Assembly (NCBI GenBank): GCA_019636095.1
Contig: JAHBYF010000001.1
Coordinates: forward strand, 434,001-498,000
DNA length: 64,000 nucleotides
Source: Hyphomonadaceae bacterium
GTDB taxonomy: Bacteria; Pseudomonadota; Alphaproteobacteria; Caulobacterales; Aquidulcibacteraceae
Direction of reading: 5' to 3'
The notes below the pieces were generated by a model. It worked only from the letters and a program-made list of their open reading frames with translations. It ran no database searches and was not told the DNA's origin. The number at the start of each line of letters is the position of its first letter. Within the stretch, counting starts at the first letter, position 1. Made by a program: the position numbers and the translations under genes. Of the stretch, positions 1-9,066 are shown piece by piece.

Positions 1-712
1 AGGCATCCTCGTCGATTGTATCATTGACCTGAACGTTCTTTGCGCGCTCGGCGGCGACGCTGGTCTCCCAGGCATAGGCGTCGCGTCCGGGCGCCTTGTA
101 GTCATGCCCCACAAAGATCCGGGTATCGGTTGGAAGCGCCAGGATTTTACGAATCGATCGATAAAGCGAAGCCGCATCGCCGCCCGGGAAATCCGCCCGC
201 GCAGTGCCGTAATCCGGCATAAACAAAGTGTCGCCGACGAAGGCGGCATCGCCAATCACATAGGTAACGCAGGCGGGCGTGTGGCCCGGCGTGTGCAGCA
301 CGCTAATCGTCAACTCGCCCAGTGGAAGCGTATCGCCCTCATGCACGAGCTTGTCGAACGCCTCGTAATCATCGGTAATGTCTTCGGCGAGGAATTTTGG
401 CGCGAAGATGTGCTGAACGTCGCGGATGTGGTCGCCGATGACAATCGGCGCGCCAGTGGCCGCGCGGGCGGGCTGCGCGCCTGACAAGTGATCGGCGTGC
501 GCGTGGGTCTCCAATATCCAACTGATCGTCAAGCCCAGTCGTTTGGCTTCGGCAAGCACGTTGTCGACGGATGCGCGCCAGACCTTCCCCGATGCCGGTT
601 CAAAATCGAGCACCGGATCAATCAGCGCCGCTTTCTTGGTTGCTAGATCGGCGACCAAATACGTGACGGTGTTGGTGGGTTCGTGGAAGAAGGCGTGGAC
701 ATCCGGGCGCAT
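1..712 (-). CDS. MBL-fold metallo-hydrolase, persulfide dioxygenase (ETHE1/Blh)-like, 3' end outside window
   Basis: Reading the minus strand from the ATG at 712-710 gives 237 residues with no stop before the window edge, so the C-terminus is missing. Visible metal-site motifs are THAHADH (H70, H72, D74, H75), HTPGHT (H144), GDTLF (D161) and GHDYKAP near the end of the visible part. The stretch PDYGTARADFPGG is typical of the ETHE1/Blh-type persulfide dioxygenase branch of the metallo-beta-lactamase superfamily, whose members oxidise glutathione persulfide to sulfite in the cytoplasm. It is divergent from a TauE/SafE exporter at 786, a pairing known from bigR-type sulfide-detoxification loci. 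The family call is firm; the exact substrate is inferred. Confidence 0.88.
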   Translation of the reverse strand, partial: MRPDVHAFFHEPTNTVTYLVADLATKKAALIDPVLDFEPASGKVWRASVDNVLAEAKRLGLTISWILETHAHADHLSGAQPARAATGAPIVIGDHIRDVQHIFAPKFLAEDITDDYEAFDKLVHEGDTLPLGELTISVLHTPGHTPACVTYVIGDAAFVGDTLFMPDYGTARADFPGGDAASLYRSIRKILALPTDTRIFVGHDYKAPGRDAYAWETSVAAERAKNVQVNDTIDEDA

Positions 713-739
713 GGCGCTCTCCTTGCGAAATTCGATACC

Positions 740-754
740 TTCTATATATAAGAA
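740..754. promoter_or_regulatory. candidate operator in the divergent MBL/TauE promoter region
   Basis: The 73 bp between the divergent starts at 712 and 786 contains an AT-rich block unlike its GC-rich surroundings. Within it is the inverted repeat TTCT-N7-AGAA, with the alternating core ATATATA. Sulfide-responsive ArsR-type repressors (BigR/SqrR class) bind AT-rich inverted repeats in such positions. No regulator gene is visible in the window, so the link to BigR is an inference. The block could equally be just a -10 region. Confidence 0.4.
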
Positions 755-785
755 CAAGCTAATTTAAAGCAAGTCAGGGGCGGAG

Positions 786-1562
786 ATGGACTGGCAGGCG
801 ATTGCAGCGCTCATTTCGGGATCGGGTGTCGGATTTCTGCTGGGCCTCCTTGGGGGAGGTGGCTCCGTCTTGGCGGTTCCTCTGCTTCTCTATTTTGTTG
901 GCGTTCCCAACACGCATTTCGCCATCGGCACCAGCGCGCTAGGCGTTTCGGTAAACGCCGCAGCCAATCTCTTGGGGCACGCGCGGCGTGGCACGGTGAA
1001 ATGGCCGTGCGCGATTACCTTTGCACTGGCGGGGATTGCCGGCGCCGCCTTGGGCTCGACGATCGGCAAGTTGATCGATCCAGAACCGCTCATGCTGATG
1101 TTCGCGCTGGCGATGGCCGCTGTGGCTCTTTCCATGTGGCGCCCAGCATCAGGTGACGGGCTCGCGGATGTTCAACTCAACCCGCGCATCGCCGTGCGAC
1201 TGGTTGGGATCGGGCTGGTTGTTGGCCTCGCATCGGGATTCTTTGGCATTGGCGGCGGCTTCTTGATCGTACCCGGCCTCATGCTCGGCTCGCGCATGCC
1301 GATGCTCAATGCGGTTGGCTCATCGCTACTCGCCGTCGCGCTCTTTGGGGCGACGACGGCGTTCAATTACGCGCTTTCGGGATACGTCCTCTGGGACGTC
1401 GCTGGGTGGATGATTGCTGGCGGGATAGTCGGCGGCGCGATCGGCGTATGGGCGAGCCGCAAGCTCGCGGCGCGGCGCGCCTTACTACAGCGTGTGTTTG
1501 CGGTCTTTGTTTTGGTCGTTGCAGCCTACGTGGCTTACCGCGGACTAAGTGCCGGCGTATAG
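786..1562 (+). CDS. sulfite exporter TauE/SafE (TSUP) family permease
   Basis: 258 residues with a glycine-rich first membrane segment ([16 protein letters not shown]) and its internal counterpart ([14 protein letters not shown]). These are the two repeated halves typical of the TSUP fold. About eight hydrophobic segments span the protein. The family exports sulfite or other organosulfur anions across the inner membrane. Beside a persulfide-dioxygenase-like enzyme, whose product would be sulfite, a role in sulfite efflux is a reasonable inference. The ATG at 786 is preceded by GGGGCGGAG. The stop is 13 bases before the next gene, so Dps may be co-transcribed. Confidence 0.9.
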   Translation: MDWQAIAALISGSGVGFLLGLLGGGGSVLAVPLLLYFVGVPNTHFAIGTSALGVSVNAAANLLGHARRGTVKWPCAITFALAGIAGAALGSTIGKLIDPEPLMLMFALAMAAVALSMWRPASGDGLADVQLNPRIAVRLVGIGLVVGLASGFFGIGGGFLIVPGLMLGSRMPMLNAVGSSLLAVALFGATTAFNYALSGYVLWDVAGWMIAGGIVGGAIGVWASRKLAARRALLQRVFAVFVLVVAAYVAYRGLSAGV

Positions 1563-1575
1563 AAGGAGAGATGAT

Positions 1576-2073
1576 ATGGCGAAGACGGACGCAAGGCAGA
1601 TAGATATTGGAATATCGGACGCGGATCGTGAAAAGATTGCGCGCGAATTGTCCAAGTTGCTGGCAGACACTTACACGCTCTATCTCACCACGCACAATTT
1701 CCACTGGAATGTCACCGGCCCCATGTTCAACACGCTCCATGCGATGTTCATGACCCAATACACGGAGCTGTGGAACGCGGTCGATCCAATTGCAGAGCGC
1801 ATTCGCGCGCTGGGACACGCTGCGCCTGGCAGCTATGCGGAGTTTGGTCAGCTAAGCTCGGTCGATGATGCGCCAGCAAAGACGCCCAAAGCGCTGGATA
1901 TGGTGCGCGTGCTGGTCAAAGGCCACGAGGCTGTGGCGCGCACGGCGCGCGGTATCTTTCCGCTTGTCGAGTCCGCCAACGATCAACCAACCGCAGACTT
2001 ACTGACCCAGCGCCTCAACGTGCACGAGAAAACCGCGTGGATGCTTCGGTCGCTGCTAGAGGAGCAGGAGTAA
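1576..2073 (+). CDS. dps: Dps family DNA-binding ferritin-like protein
   Basis: 165 residues. The Dps ferroxidase signature is clear: [11 protein letters not shown] followed by LH, then about fifteen residues later [12 protein letters not shown]. This is the inter-subunit iron site made by His, Asp and Glu. Dps dodecamers bind DNA and use peroxide to mineralise iron, protecting DNA under stress. The start chosen is the ATG at 1576, with AAGGAGAG six bases upstream; an in-frame codon at 1549 lies inside the preceding gene and is rejected. Position just after the sulfur pair suggests a shared stress unit, which is inference. Confidence 0.93.
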   Translation: MAKTDARQIDIGISDADREKIARELSKLLADTYTLYLTTHNFHWNVTGPMFNTLHAMFMTQYTELWNAVDPIAERIRALGHAAPGSYAEFGQLSSVDDAPAKTPKALDMVRVLVKGHEAVARTARGIFPLVESANDQPTADLLTQRLNVHEKTAWMLRSLLEEQE

Positions 2074-2261
2074 GCGCAACGTCAGGACATTGGCACCCGA
2101 CGTGAGTGGCTTAGCGCTTGACCGTCTGTTGATGCGGCATACCGAGGTCGAGCGCGGCTTCTAGGATGTACCGGGAGCGTCGCGTCGACACGGGGGTGTC
2201 GGGAATGCGCCGCAAAGAAGACGCTCGTTTCGAAACCTGAAACGTCCGTTTTCGGCGAACG

Positions 2262-2340
2262 TGAGCCGTTCGAACGGGCAGGTCGTCGCCGGCAGCTTCG
2301 GAGCGACTAGGTCAGTCGCCAAACCCGCCAACATTGTTCA
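2262..2340. repeat. dispersed intergenic repeat, copy 1
   Basis: This lies in the 298-base gap between dps and the next gene, which otherwise holds nothing recognisable. It shares ACTAGGTCAGTCGC exactly with 10427-10440 and aligns on both sides of it (AGCCGTTCGAACGGG here, GGCCGTTCGCGAGGG there). Weaker similarity links it to the copies at 3660-3850 and 11150-11305. It contains no convincing coding sequence. Confidence 0.5.
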
Positions 2341-2371
2341 GCGCAGAAATCAGATGGTCTTCTCAACGCGC

Positions 2372-2773
2372 TCAGAACGGCGTCACCCCATCAGGCCCGG
2401 TGCATCGGCCCTCGATACGATTGACGATCCAGGCGCCGCCGCGATCGGAGTGCGTCACCGCCACCATTCGTCCGCTCGCGCGATCGATGTCCCAAACGCC
2501 GTGGTGTTCCTCGCTGGCATGCATGGCCACGATAGAACGGTCGTCGATCAAGAATACGCCCGGCGTTTCCATCCACGGGAAGGTCTTGCTCTCTAAGTCG
2601 AGGCTGAGCGTTATTTCAGGGCCATCCCCCGAATCCACGTTGATGACGCTATCTCCGTCGCGGACGTACATCTGTGCGGCGTCCTGCGAACAGCGCAGTT
2701 CTAATTGCTCAGCTCCTGCTGGCGATGCGAAACCGAGCATTCCCACAAGCGCGGCGCATACAATCCCTCGCAT
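2372..2773 (-). CDS. small secreted protein of unknown function
   Basis: 133 residues. It begins with a short Sec signal peptide (MRGIVCAALVGMLGFASPAGA, cleavage after AGA near residue 21). The mature part has two cysteines (about 28 and 124) that could form a disulfide, and many beta-prone stretches. The repeated use of Asp and Gly and a final RCTGPDG tail look like a small periplasmic beta protein. I do not recognise a family. It lies 77 bases downstream of, and in the same orientation as, another secreted unknown, so the two may be co-transcribed. Confidence 0.65.
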   Translation of the reverse strand: MRGIVCAALVGMLGFASPAGAEQLELRCSQDAAQMYVRDGDSVINVDSGDGPEITLSLDLESKTFPWMETPGVFLIDDRSIVAMHASEEHHGVWDIDRASGRMVAVTHSDRGGAWIVNRIEGRCTGPDGVTPF

Positions 2774-2850
2774 TCTGACCTCACCTCGCTTGGCCCGACG
2801 CTCCGCTAAGAAGCCGGCCCCTATGTCTCAAAGCCCGATCATCGGCGTCG

Positions 2851-3615
2851 TCAACCTCGGCTGTCCGAGGGCGCTCCGCTCGGCGCGCTAAGGGCGCGGT
2901 AGGCTTCTGGCGAAACAAGCGCTGCCGCGACTAGCAAATCGCCCGCCCAGTAGAACAGAAAGCGCCTGTTGGGGGCGAAGCCATATCCGTATTGACACTC
3001 ATCCGACCGGCTCACTTCAATGACTATGCCGCGCTCGCGCAGCTCCTGCCGGTCTTCTCGGGTGCGACCGCGCGGTGCTATGATAAACAAACGGCGATCA
3101 AGCGCATCGATTGTCCGCGTCGTGAGCTCAAAGCGCGTGCGCGCCTCACCGCGCAATGTTTGCTCCACCCGCATTCGATAGATGGCGAAGGATTGGGGCG
3201 CGGTGGGCTGGCGTCCGGGGTCGAGCGCGGTCAACTCTTCTGCGGCAGCGCCGGATTCGAGACGCTCTCTGTAAATCTGCAGCCGCGGCCAGTATGACGC
3301 ATTTTCCGCTTCGACAGTACGCATCAGGTCGCGATCTGTCCGCCATCCCACAGCCCGGATTAGTTCGATACGCGTGATCGGCGCCAAGCCAGGCGGCGGC
3401 GTGGGCGGGTCGTTTTCGAGGTCCCAGCTCCGATAAAGCAACTCGCCTGGTTCGAGCGCAGGCGCGTGACTTGATCCCGCTGCAAAGGCAAGTCCGTCAG
3501 GCGTGGAGACGATCTCGGCGAACTGAGGGCCTTCATTGAAACACAGAGCCGCGGCCCTCGAAGGGGCGAGCCCAATTGCAGCTATGGCAGCCAACGCCAA
3601 AACAGCAGATCGCAT
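2851..3615 (-). CDS. secreted protein of unknown function
   Basis: 254 residues with a signal peptide (cleavage near residue 22-23) and a mature protein that begins with a cysteine-containing LCFNEG segment. A second cysteine (SDECQYGYGF) comes late. The central part is rich in Arg and Glu and includes a predicted beta stretch (FELTTRTIDALDRRLFIIAPRG). I cannot assign a family. The ATG at 3615 follows GGGGAG on the minus strand. The 5' flank carries a copy of the dispersed intergenic repeat (3660-3850). Confidence 0.7.
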   Translation of the reverse strand: MRSAVLALAAIAAIGLAPSRAAALCFNEGPQFAEIVSTPDGLAFAAGSSHAPALEPGELLYRSWDLENDPPTPPPGLAPITRIELIRAVGWRTDRDLMRTVEAENASYWPRLQIYRERLESGAAAEELTALDPGRQPTAPQSFAIYRMRVEQTLRGEARTRFELTTRTIDALDRRLFIIAPRGRTREDRQELRERGIVIEVSRSDECQYGYGFAPNRRFLFYWAGDLLVAAALVSPEAYRALSAPSGAPSDSRG

Positions 3616-3659
3616 GCATCTCCCCGTGAGCGACAGCGACTTTGCCCGCGCCAGATTTT

Positions 3660-3850
3660 CCCCGCAAGTGCAAGGGCGGCAAAGTCTGATGTCGGCGACT
3701 TTGGGCCATCCCGGTCGCCAGGCCGAAGTGACTTACTCCATGGGAGCCGAGTGACCGCTTTCGGCGACAACACGACATTGTTGCGTTTGCTAAGTCAGTG
3801 ACCGGGTTGGAGCGGGTAGCCCGGTCGCCGAATTTGTCGCTATGTCGCGC
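3660..3850. repeat. dispersed intergenic repeat, copy 2
   Basis: This occupies much of the 439-base gap between divergent genes (3615 and 4055). Read on the minus strand it matches 11150-11305: GACAAATT, then CCAAxCCGGTCAxTGxCTTAGC, then GCAACAATG or GCAGCAATAGCATG, and finally TTGCACTTG. A third copy near 10380-10460 aligns if about 25 bases in the middle are missing. The rest of the gap (3851-4054) shows no gene; it holds the inverted repeat listed separately at 3995-4030. Confidence 0.55.
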
Positions 3851-3994
3851 CGTGGCCCAATTAGGCCGGTCGAAACGCGCGAGACTTAGAGAACGCCGTG
3901 ATGCCGCCGATCGCGATCTCGCGGGGCTCAACGAACGTCAGCCCCGCCTGGTCGCCGCCGTGCGAGCTGGCATTCTCGACACGTCCTTGACATG

Positions 3995-4030
3995 GAGCTG
4001 CCAGAGAGCGGCGGGAGAAGCCGGCAGCTC
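3995..4030 (+). other. inverted repeat in the leader of the serine-hydrolase/two-component run
   Basis: GAGCTGCC (3995-4002) is matched by GGCAGCTC (4023-4030) across a 20-base loop, ending 24 bases before the ATG at 4055. It could be an mRNA leader hairpin or an operator. TTGACA lies just upstream (3987-3992), but no good -10 follows at the right spacing. Confidence 0.35.
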
Positions 4031-4054
4031 TGGCGCAAAACAAGGAAGAGTGAG

Positions 4055-5464
4055 ATGCAGGCGATCCGCTTGTCGGCCCTATGGCGCATTGCGTTTGTGA
4101 CGCTATGCCTTGGGCTATTGCTTGGTGCGTCATCTGTGAGCGCATTCGCACAGAACGCTCCGCCCGCTTATGTCCGCAATGCCGTGGATGCGGTGGTTGG
4201 CTTCATCAGAGGAGAGAGCGACGACAGCAACGCGTTCATTGCCAACGCCATGGCGCCAGACCAAGGACGCGACAACGCAGCTCTGGCTGATCGGCTTTCC
4301 CGATTGCGTGCGGCCGCGCCTGACGATGTTGCTGAGATCGAAGTACGTCCGACGTCGGATGGCGTTGAGGTGGCGCTGTCGGGGCCAGGAGGGCGGTTGC
4401 GCTTGGCGCTGACGGTCGACGAAGCGGGTTTGCACGATGTCCGCGAGGCAGGCGAGCGGGCCGCGCTCCGGCTTCCGCCGCCGCCGATCGAAGATGCACA
4501 GACGGCGACCGAAATGCGGCAGGCCCTTACGGATTGGCTCTCGGCGCTCGCCGCGCGCGATGCATTTTCCGGCGCCGTCTTGGTTGCGCGCGGCGGCGCC
4601 CCTTTTGTGAGCGTGGCCGTAGGTATGGCTGATCGGGAGGGGCGTGTCCTCGCCAGCGTCGAAACACCATCCAACATAGCTTCTATTGGAAAAAAGTTCA
4701 CACAGGCAGCCTTGGCGTCGCTACTTCAGACGGGCCGAATTCATCTCGGCGATCAGCTGGGAACGTTTATTCCTGACTATCCCAATGTTGAAGCGAGGTC
4801 GGCGACCATCGCTCAGTTGGTCGAGCATAGAGGTGGCGTTGCCGACTTTTTCGGTCCTGAGTTTGATCGCGCGCATAAGGACGCGTTCCGATCCAATCAT
4901 GACTACTACGAATTTGTTTCGCACTTGCCTCAGCGCTTCACGCCCGGCGAGCGCGAAGAATATTGCAATGGTTGCTATGTCGTTCTCGGTGAGATCATTG
5001 AGCGCGTAAGTGGCGTGCCGTTCGAGACTTATGTTCGTCAAAATGTGTTCGAGCCGGCCGGTATGCGCGCGACGACGTATCGATTGGATGAGGGGAACGC
5101 CGCTGCGACACCCTATACCCGCGTGGCGGAAAGCAGATTGACCGATGCAAGCGCCATGCACGGCGTCGCAGGAAGCGGCGCAGGCGGTGCGTTCTCGACG
5201 GTCAGTGACCTAATGGCGTTCGATAATGCTTTGCGTGAAGGGCGCCTTCTTGATGCGCGCTGGAGCGGCTGGGTGCTCGGTGGAGGCGATATGGCGGGTG
5301 CCCGCAACGTGACGCCGCTAGCCATCGCCGGCGGTGCGCCGGGCGTAAATTCAGTAGCAATGTCCGGGGGTGAGTGGGGCGTCTTCGCGATCGCAAACCT
5401 AGATCCGCCAGCCGCTGGCGATGTCGCGGATTCAATCATGTCTGCTCTGGGTGGCGCGCAATGA
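4055..5464 (+). CDS. secreted serine hydrolase of the beta-lactamase/class C PBP fold
   Basis: 469 residues. A signal peptide (cleavage near AFA-Q at 32-33) is followed by a ~130-residue N-terminal domain, then the beta-lactamase-related domain. Catalytic motifs are present: SIGK (S210, K213) and Y303-C-N305. The characteristic VFEPAGM segment follows. These enzymes are periplasmic DD-peptidases, esterases or amidases; the substrate here is unknown. The ATG at 4055 follows GGAAGAG; an earlier in-frame ATG (3992) would put charged residues before the signal peptide and is rejected. The stop overlaps the next start (ATGA), indicating translational coupling. Confidence 0.88.
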   Translation: MQAIRLSALWRIAFVTLCLGLLLGASSVSAFAQNAPPAYVRNAVDAVVGFIRGESDDSNAFIANAMAPDQGRDNAALADRLSRLRAAAPDDVAEIEVRPTSDGVEVALSGPGGRLRLALTVDEAGLHDVREAGERAALRLPPPPIEDAQTATEMRQALTDWLSALAARDAFSGAVLVARGGAPFVSVAVGMADREGRVLASVETPSNIASIGKKFTQAALASLLQTGRIHLGDQLGTFIPDYPNVEARSATIAQLVEHRGGVADFFGPEFDRAHKDAFRSNHDYYEFVSHLPQRFTPGEREEYCNGCYVVLGEIIERVSGVPFETYVRQNVFEPAGMRATTYRLDEGNAAATPYTRVAESRLTDASAMHGVAGSGAGGAFSTVSDLMAFDNALREGRLLDARWSGWVLGGGDMAGARNVTPLAIAGGAPGVNSVAMSGGEWGVFAIANLDPPAAGDVADSIMSALGGAQ

Positions 5465-6819
5465 CAAAGACAACTGCCAAATTGATGTTTGCGATATGCT
5501 TGGCGGCGTCGAGTGCGGAAGTGGCTCTCTCTGCGCCACCGGCGCTTGCGCAAGCAGAGCAGGAACGAGACTCCGCGGTGCGCAATCACGTGAGGGCGTT
5601 CGAGCAATCCGCGCATAGTCAAGACCTCGCGCGGTTCGACGCGGATGTGTTTGATCAGTCTTATATTGCGCGGACAAGTCGTGACCAGCGCGCCGCCTTG
5701 ATCGCGCAGATCGCTGAGGCCGCGCGTGAAGCAGGCGACATCACGATCGATATGGAGGGAGATGACTTTGTTCTTACATTGACTGGTGACGCCGGTGCGA
5801 CGCGGGTCATTTTTGACGTCGCGCAAACGCCGCCATTCGCCGTTACTAACTTGCGCGTTGAGCAGGGCGGAAGCGCCGTGCAGGCGCTCTCGCTGTCATC
5901 GGAGAATCTGGATGCCACGATCGACGACTTTGCCAGCCGTGGCTTCGCCGGCGTGATCTACGTTCGCCAAAATGGCGCCGTGGTCCGGGAACGTGCGTTC
6001 GGCGACGCCAATCGTATTGATACCGTGTTTGGCATCGGTTCGCGCCCTATCGATTTTACGATTGCGGCAATCGCGATGCTCGCGCACGACGGAGCGATCG
6101 ATCTTGATGCGCCGATTACGCGCTACTTTGCCAACGTTCCGCGCGACAAGCGGCGCATCACCATTCGGCAGATTTTGGATGACAGGTCCGGTTTCCCGAA
6201 TTTCGTCCACACCGATAGCGACTGGGATGCCGACCTCGCGTGGATTTCACGAGATGAATTGGAGCGTCGCGTGTTTGCGTCGCCGCTTTTGTTCCGTCCG
6301 GGATCGGAGCGTCGACACTCGCATGCGGGCTATGGCCTTCTGGCGGCGCTTGTCGAACGAGTTTCCGGGCAAAGCTATCCCGATTTCCTGCGCAGCAGGG
6401 TGTTCGAGCCTGCAGGGATGGTGCGCACTGGTTTCTACGGCGATGGCCACGGACTGGGCATGGAGGATTTTGCCGTCGGGGGTGGCCCAAGCCTCGTCGG
6501 TTTGCCAAATATTCCACCCAACTGGGGCCCCACGTCTTGGCTCGTAATGGGCAGCGGCGGCATGTACTCGACGTTGGGCGATATCATGCGTTTCAACGCA
6601 TTCGTCCGGAGCGCAGATCGGCGTGAGGTGTTTGGCGATCGATTTCTTCGCGGCAATGCGCAAAGTGACGGGTCCGACCGTGGCTTCGAACTCTACAGCG
6701 CCTACCTGCCCGCGAGCGATTCCGAATTTTACTTACTCTTGAATGAGATCCCAGACCGTCGCGCTTTCCATGCCTTGGCGTTAGGGCTTGAAGGGATGAT
6801 TGGATTGCAGAGACGCTAA
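5461..6819 (+). CDS. secreted serine-hydrolase paralogue lacking catalytic residues (probable pseudoenzyme)
   Basis: 452 residues, with the same layout as the preceding gene: signal peptide, N-terminal domain of ~120 residues, beta-lactamase fold. Aligning it by eye with its neighbour puts GSRPIDFT on the SIGKKFT motif, so Ser194 remains but the Lys is Ile197. The YCN triad becomes H286-S-H288. Surrounding fold landmarks are intact (RVFEPAGM, GSGGMYSTLGDIMRFN). The reading frame is open and of full length, so loss of catalysis looks like a change of role rather than gene decay. It overlaps the upstream gene by 4 bases and is followed after 27 bases by a response regulator. Confidence 0.85.
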   Translation: MTKTTAKLMFAICLAASSAEVALSAPPALAQAEQERDSAVRNHVRAFEQSAHSQDLARFDADVFDQSYIARTSRDQRAALIAQIAEAAREAGDITIDMEGDDFVLTLTGDAGATRVIFDVAQTPPFAVTNLRVEQGGSAVQALSLSSENLDATIDDFASRGFAGVIYVRQNGAVVRERAFGDANRIDTVFGIGSRPIDFTIAAIAMLAHDGAIDLDAPITRYFANVPRDKRRITIRQILDDRSGFPNFVHTDSDWDADLAWISRDELERRVFASPLLFRPGSERRHSHAGYGLLAALVERVSGQSYPDFLRSRVFEPAGMVRTGFYGDGHGLGMEDFAVGGGPSLVGLPNIPPNWGPTSWLVMGSGGMYSTLGDIMRFNAFVRSADRREVFGDRFLRGNAQSDGSDRGFELYSAYLPASDSEFYLLLNEIPDRRAFHALALGLEGMIGLQRR

Positions 6820-6846
6820 GTTTCCATTCCAAGGGCCGAGCGCGTT

Positions 6847-7548
6847 GTGAAAGAACCCAAAAAGAAGCTTCTTCTAGTCGAGGACAATCCGACCACATCA
6901 AGAACCCTGGTGCTCTTCCTTGAGGCGGGCGGCTACGAGGTGCGCTGCGCCTTCGGCGGACGTGAAGCGCTGGAGCGATTTTCGGCGGAACGCTTCGATG
7001 TGGTCGTGCTCGACTTGATGTTGCCCGACCTGGATGGTTTGCAAGTCTGTGATGAAATAAGAGCGTTGTCGGACGTCGCGATCGTGATGCTTACCGCGAG
7101 AACGACGGACGAAGAGGTGGTGGCCGGATTGGAACGCGGCGCCGACGACTATGTCTGCAAACCGTTCAGCGCCAAGGTTCTGTTAGCGCGTGTTAACCGC
7201 AGCGCAAAACGAGCAGACCGTAGCCCCGCTGCCGATGCGTGGCTTCAGGTTGGGGATTTGAAGATCGACGAACAAAGTCGTAAGGCGTCGCTCGCTGGCG
7301 CTTCACTCAAATTAACCCGGTCAGAATTTGATATCCTCGTAGCGCTTGCGCGTCAGCCGGGACGTGTGTTCACGCGTCAACAACTCATTGAAAAGGCGCT
7401 TGGCGCCGATTTCGATGGATTTGACCGGACGATCGACACGCACATCTGGAGCTTGCGAAAGAAACTCAAAGAGCCACGCGGCCGACCACGCTATATCGAA
7501 TCAGAGGCGGGAATTGGTTATCGAATGAGCGATCCGGATGCGGACTAG
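6847..7548 (+). CDS. OmpR/PhoB-family response regulator
   Basis: 233 residues. The receiver domain has E12-D13, the phospho-acceptor D56 (VVVLDLMLP) and K105 (VCKPF). A winged-helix DNA-binding domain occupies roughly 135-228 (KLTRSEFDILVAL, TIDTHIWSLRKKL, GIGYRM). The start is a GTG. Its 3' end overlaps the histidine kinase gene by 11 bases, so the pair is translated together. It probably regulates genes for envelope functions, given the secreted hydrolases upstream. The regulon cannot be read from the sequence. Confidence 0.93.
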   Translation: MKEPKKKLLLVEDNPTTSRTLVLFLEAGGYEVRCAFGGREALERFSAERFDVVVLDLMLPDLDGLQVCDEIRALSDVAIVMLTARTTDEEVVAGLERGADDYVCKPFSAKVLLARVNRSAKRADRSPAADAWLQVGDLKIDEQSRKASLAGASLKLTRSEFDILVALARQPGRVFTRQQLIEKALGADFDGFDRTIDTHIWSLRKKLKEPRGRPRYIESEAGIGYRMSDPDAD

Positions 7549-8956
7549 TTTGACAGTTCGCGTAGCACTCGCGATCGCGCTGCTTCTGGTTGCTTGTTTC
7601 TTGATTGCGATCGCAATCATGCATCGAGCTACCAGTATCGTATTTGAACGCGCCGAGTATGGTGCAAACGCCGCGCAGTCGTGTCGATCGGAGGGGCAAG
7701 AGATTGCCGAGCAAATCGCGCGCGCCTCGTCGGGCCTCGATGTTGTGCTGACGCAGCAACTGCTTGAACATCTGTCTTGCACCGAAGTCGGAGGTCGAAG
7801 GCCGGTGTGGTTGGTCTTGCGCCGCTCCGACATGGCTGTGCTGGCGTCGAACGATCACACCTTCTTGCGAAGCGTCGCATCACGCCAGGCGGACGGAATC
7901 CGGCTGGAGCTGGAAATTCGCAATGGCCCGAACCTTGAGGTCATGAACGTTAGAACATCAGACCTTTGGTCGATCGGTGACGAGGCCCTACTTGTAATGT
8001 TGCCGCCGTCGCCATCGCGTGATGAAGGCGAACATTTTGCGGGCGCCGTATGGCGCGTCGCTGCCCCGGCATTGCTTGCGGTCGTTTTTGTCAGCGTTCT
8101 TCTGGTGATGTGGATTCTGCGTACAGCGCTCAAACCGCTTGAGGATGTCGCACGTGCAGCTCGTCGCCTTCATCGGCGCGAGAAGCATGCGCAGCTGAGG
8201 CATACCGGCAATTCCGAGGTCGACGAACTCATTGATGCGTTCAACGAAGCGTCGGTTGCAATCGCTTCGGCCGATGCGATGCGTCGTGAATTCATTGCCG
8301 ACATTGCACATGAGCTGCGTACGCCTGTTACAAATCTGTCCGGTCAGGTCGAAGCAGTAGAAGCTGGACTCATAGAGCCGTCAGCAACGTTTGTTGCGAC
8401 GCTTCGGGCGGAGGTTCGCGTGTTGCAGCGCCTGATCGAGGATTTTCAGGAGCTTGCACTCTCCGATGCCGGCAAGCTTTCGGTTTTCTTACAGCCGGTT
8501 GCTGTCAAAGACACGCTGGTGGAAATCTTGGAACCGATGGCGGCGCAACACGGATTTGTTCTGCAGTTAGAAACGCCAGACGATGCAATCGCAATGGCTG
8601 ATCCCGAACGGCTGCGCCAGGTGTTTGGAAATTTGGTTGAGAACTCGATACGGTTTTGTTCTGCTGCAAACTTGGCGTTGGATGTGCGCGCGCGCGGCGG
8701 CGCGGGAACAGTGACAATAGATGTGCGGGATAATGGACCGGGCGTGCCGGAGCAGGATAGGGCGCGTATCTTCGAGCGTTTCTACCGTGCCGAAAAGTCG
8801 CGTAACCGTGGTAGCGGCGGAGCGGGTTTGGGGCTCGCCATCGTCAAAGGACTTATGACCGCTATGGGTGGTGATGTGGCCTATGTCTCCGAAGAGGCGG
8901 GCGCGACGTTTCGATTGACCCTGAGAGCCGCGAACGTGTCGCGAGCTGGATCGTAG
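7538..8956 (+). CDS. membrane sensor histidine kinase
   Basis: 472 residues. Membrane segment at about 8-28, a periplasmic sensor of ~140 residues, a second membrane segment at about 172-194, a HAMP-like linker, a HisKA dimerisation domain with H258 (ADIAHELRTP), and a HATPase_c domain with the N box (GNLVENSIRF), G1 (DNGPGVP) and G2 (GAGLGLAIVKG). The periplasmic sensor has only two cysteines (C49 and C81), which could form a redox-sensitive or structural disulfide. Partner of the response regulator it overlaps. Confidence 0.93.
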   Translation: MRTSLTVRVALAIALLLVACFLIAIAIMHRATSIVFERAEYGANAAQSCRSEGQEIAEQIARASSGLDVVLTQQLLEHLSCTEVGGRRPVWLVLRRSDMAVLASNDHTFLRSVASRQADGIRLELEIRNGPNLEVMNVRTSDLWSIGDEALLVMLPPSPSRDEGEHFAGAVWRVAAPALLAVVFVSVLLVMWILRTALKPLEDVARAARRLHRREKHAQLRHTGNSEVDELIDAFNEASVAIASADAMRREFIADIAHELRTPVTNLSGQVEAVEAGLIEPSATFVATLRAEVRVLQRLIEDFQELALSDAGKLSVFLQPVAVKDTLVEILEPMAAQHGFVLQLETPDDAIAMADPERLRQVFGNLVENSIRFCSAANLALDVRARGGAGTVTIDVRDNGPGVPEQDRARIFERFYRAEKSRNRGSGGAGLGLAIVKGLMTAMGGDVAYVSEEAGATFRLTLRAANVSRAGS

Positions 8957-9066
8957 CAGCTGTCAGAGTACGTCTTGATAACATCTTGATCGCGAGGCGC
9001 TTGAAGAAGCCATGCGCAGGGGCTGGCGCCTCTTGCGTAGGCGCGCTCGAGTTGTCGGAGAGACCA

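Noticed and set aside
2334..2891. 185-residue plus-strand frame over the two secreted unknowns
   Set aside because: It is Ser/Pro/Arg-rich, lacks a ribosome-binding site, and is antisense to genes that begin with proper signal peptides.
3533..3931. minus-strand frame of 132 residues over the repeat copy at 3660-3850
   Set aside because: It overlaps the signal-peptide start of the secreted protein at 3615 in another frame. Similarity to the frame at 10956-11408 reflects the shared intergenic repeat, not a protein family I know.
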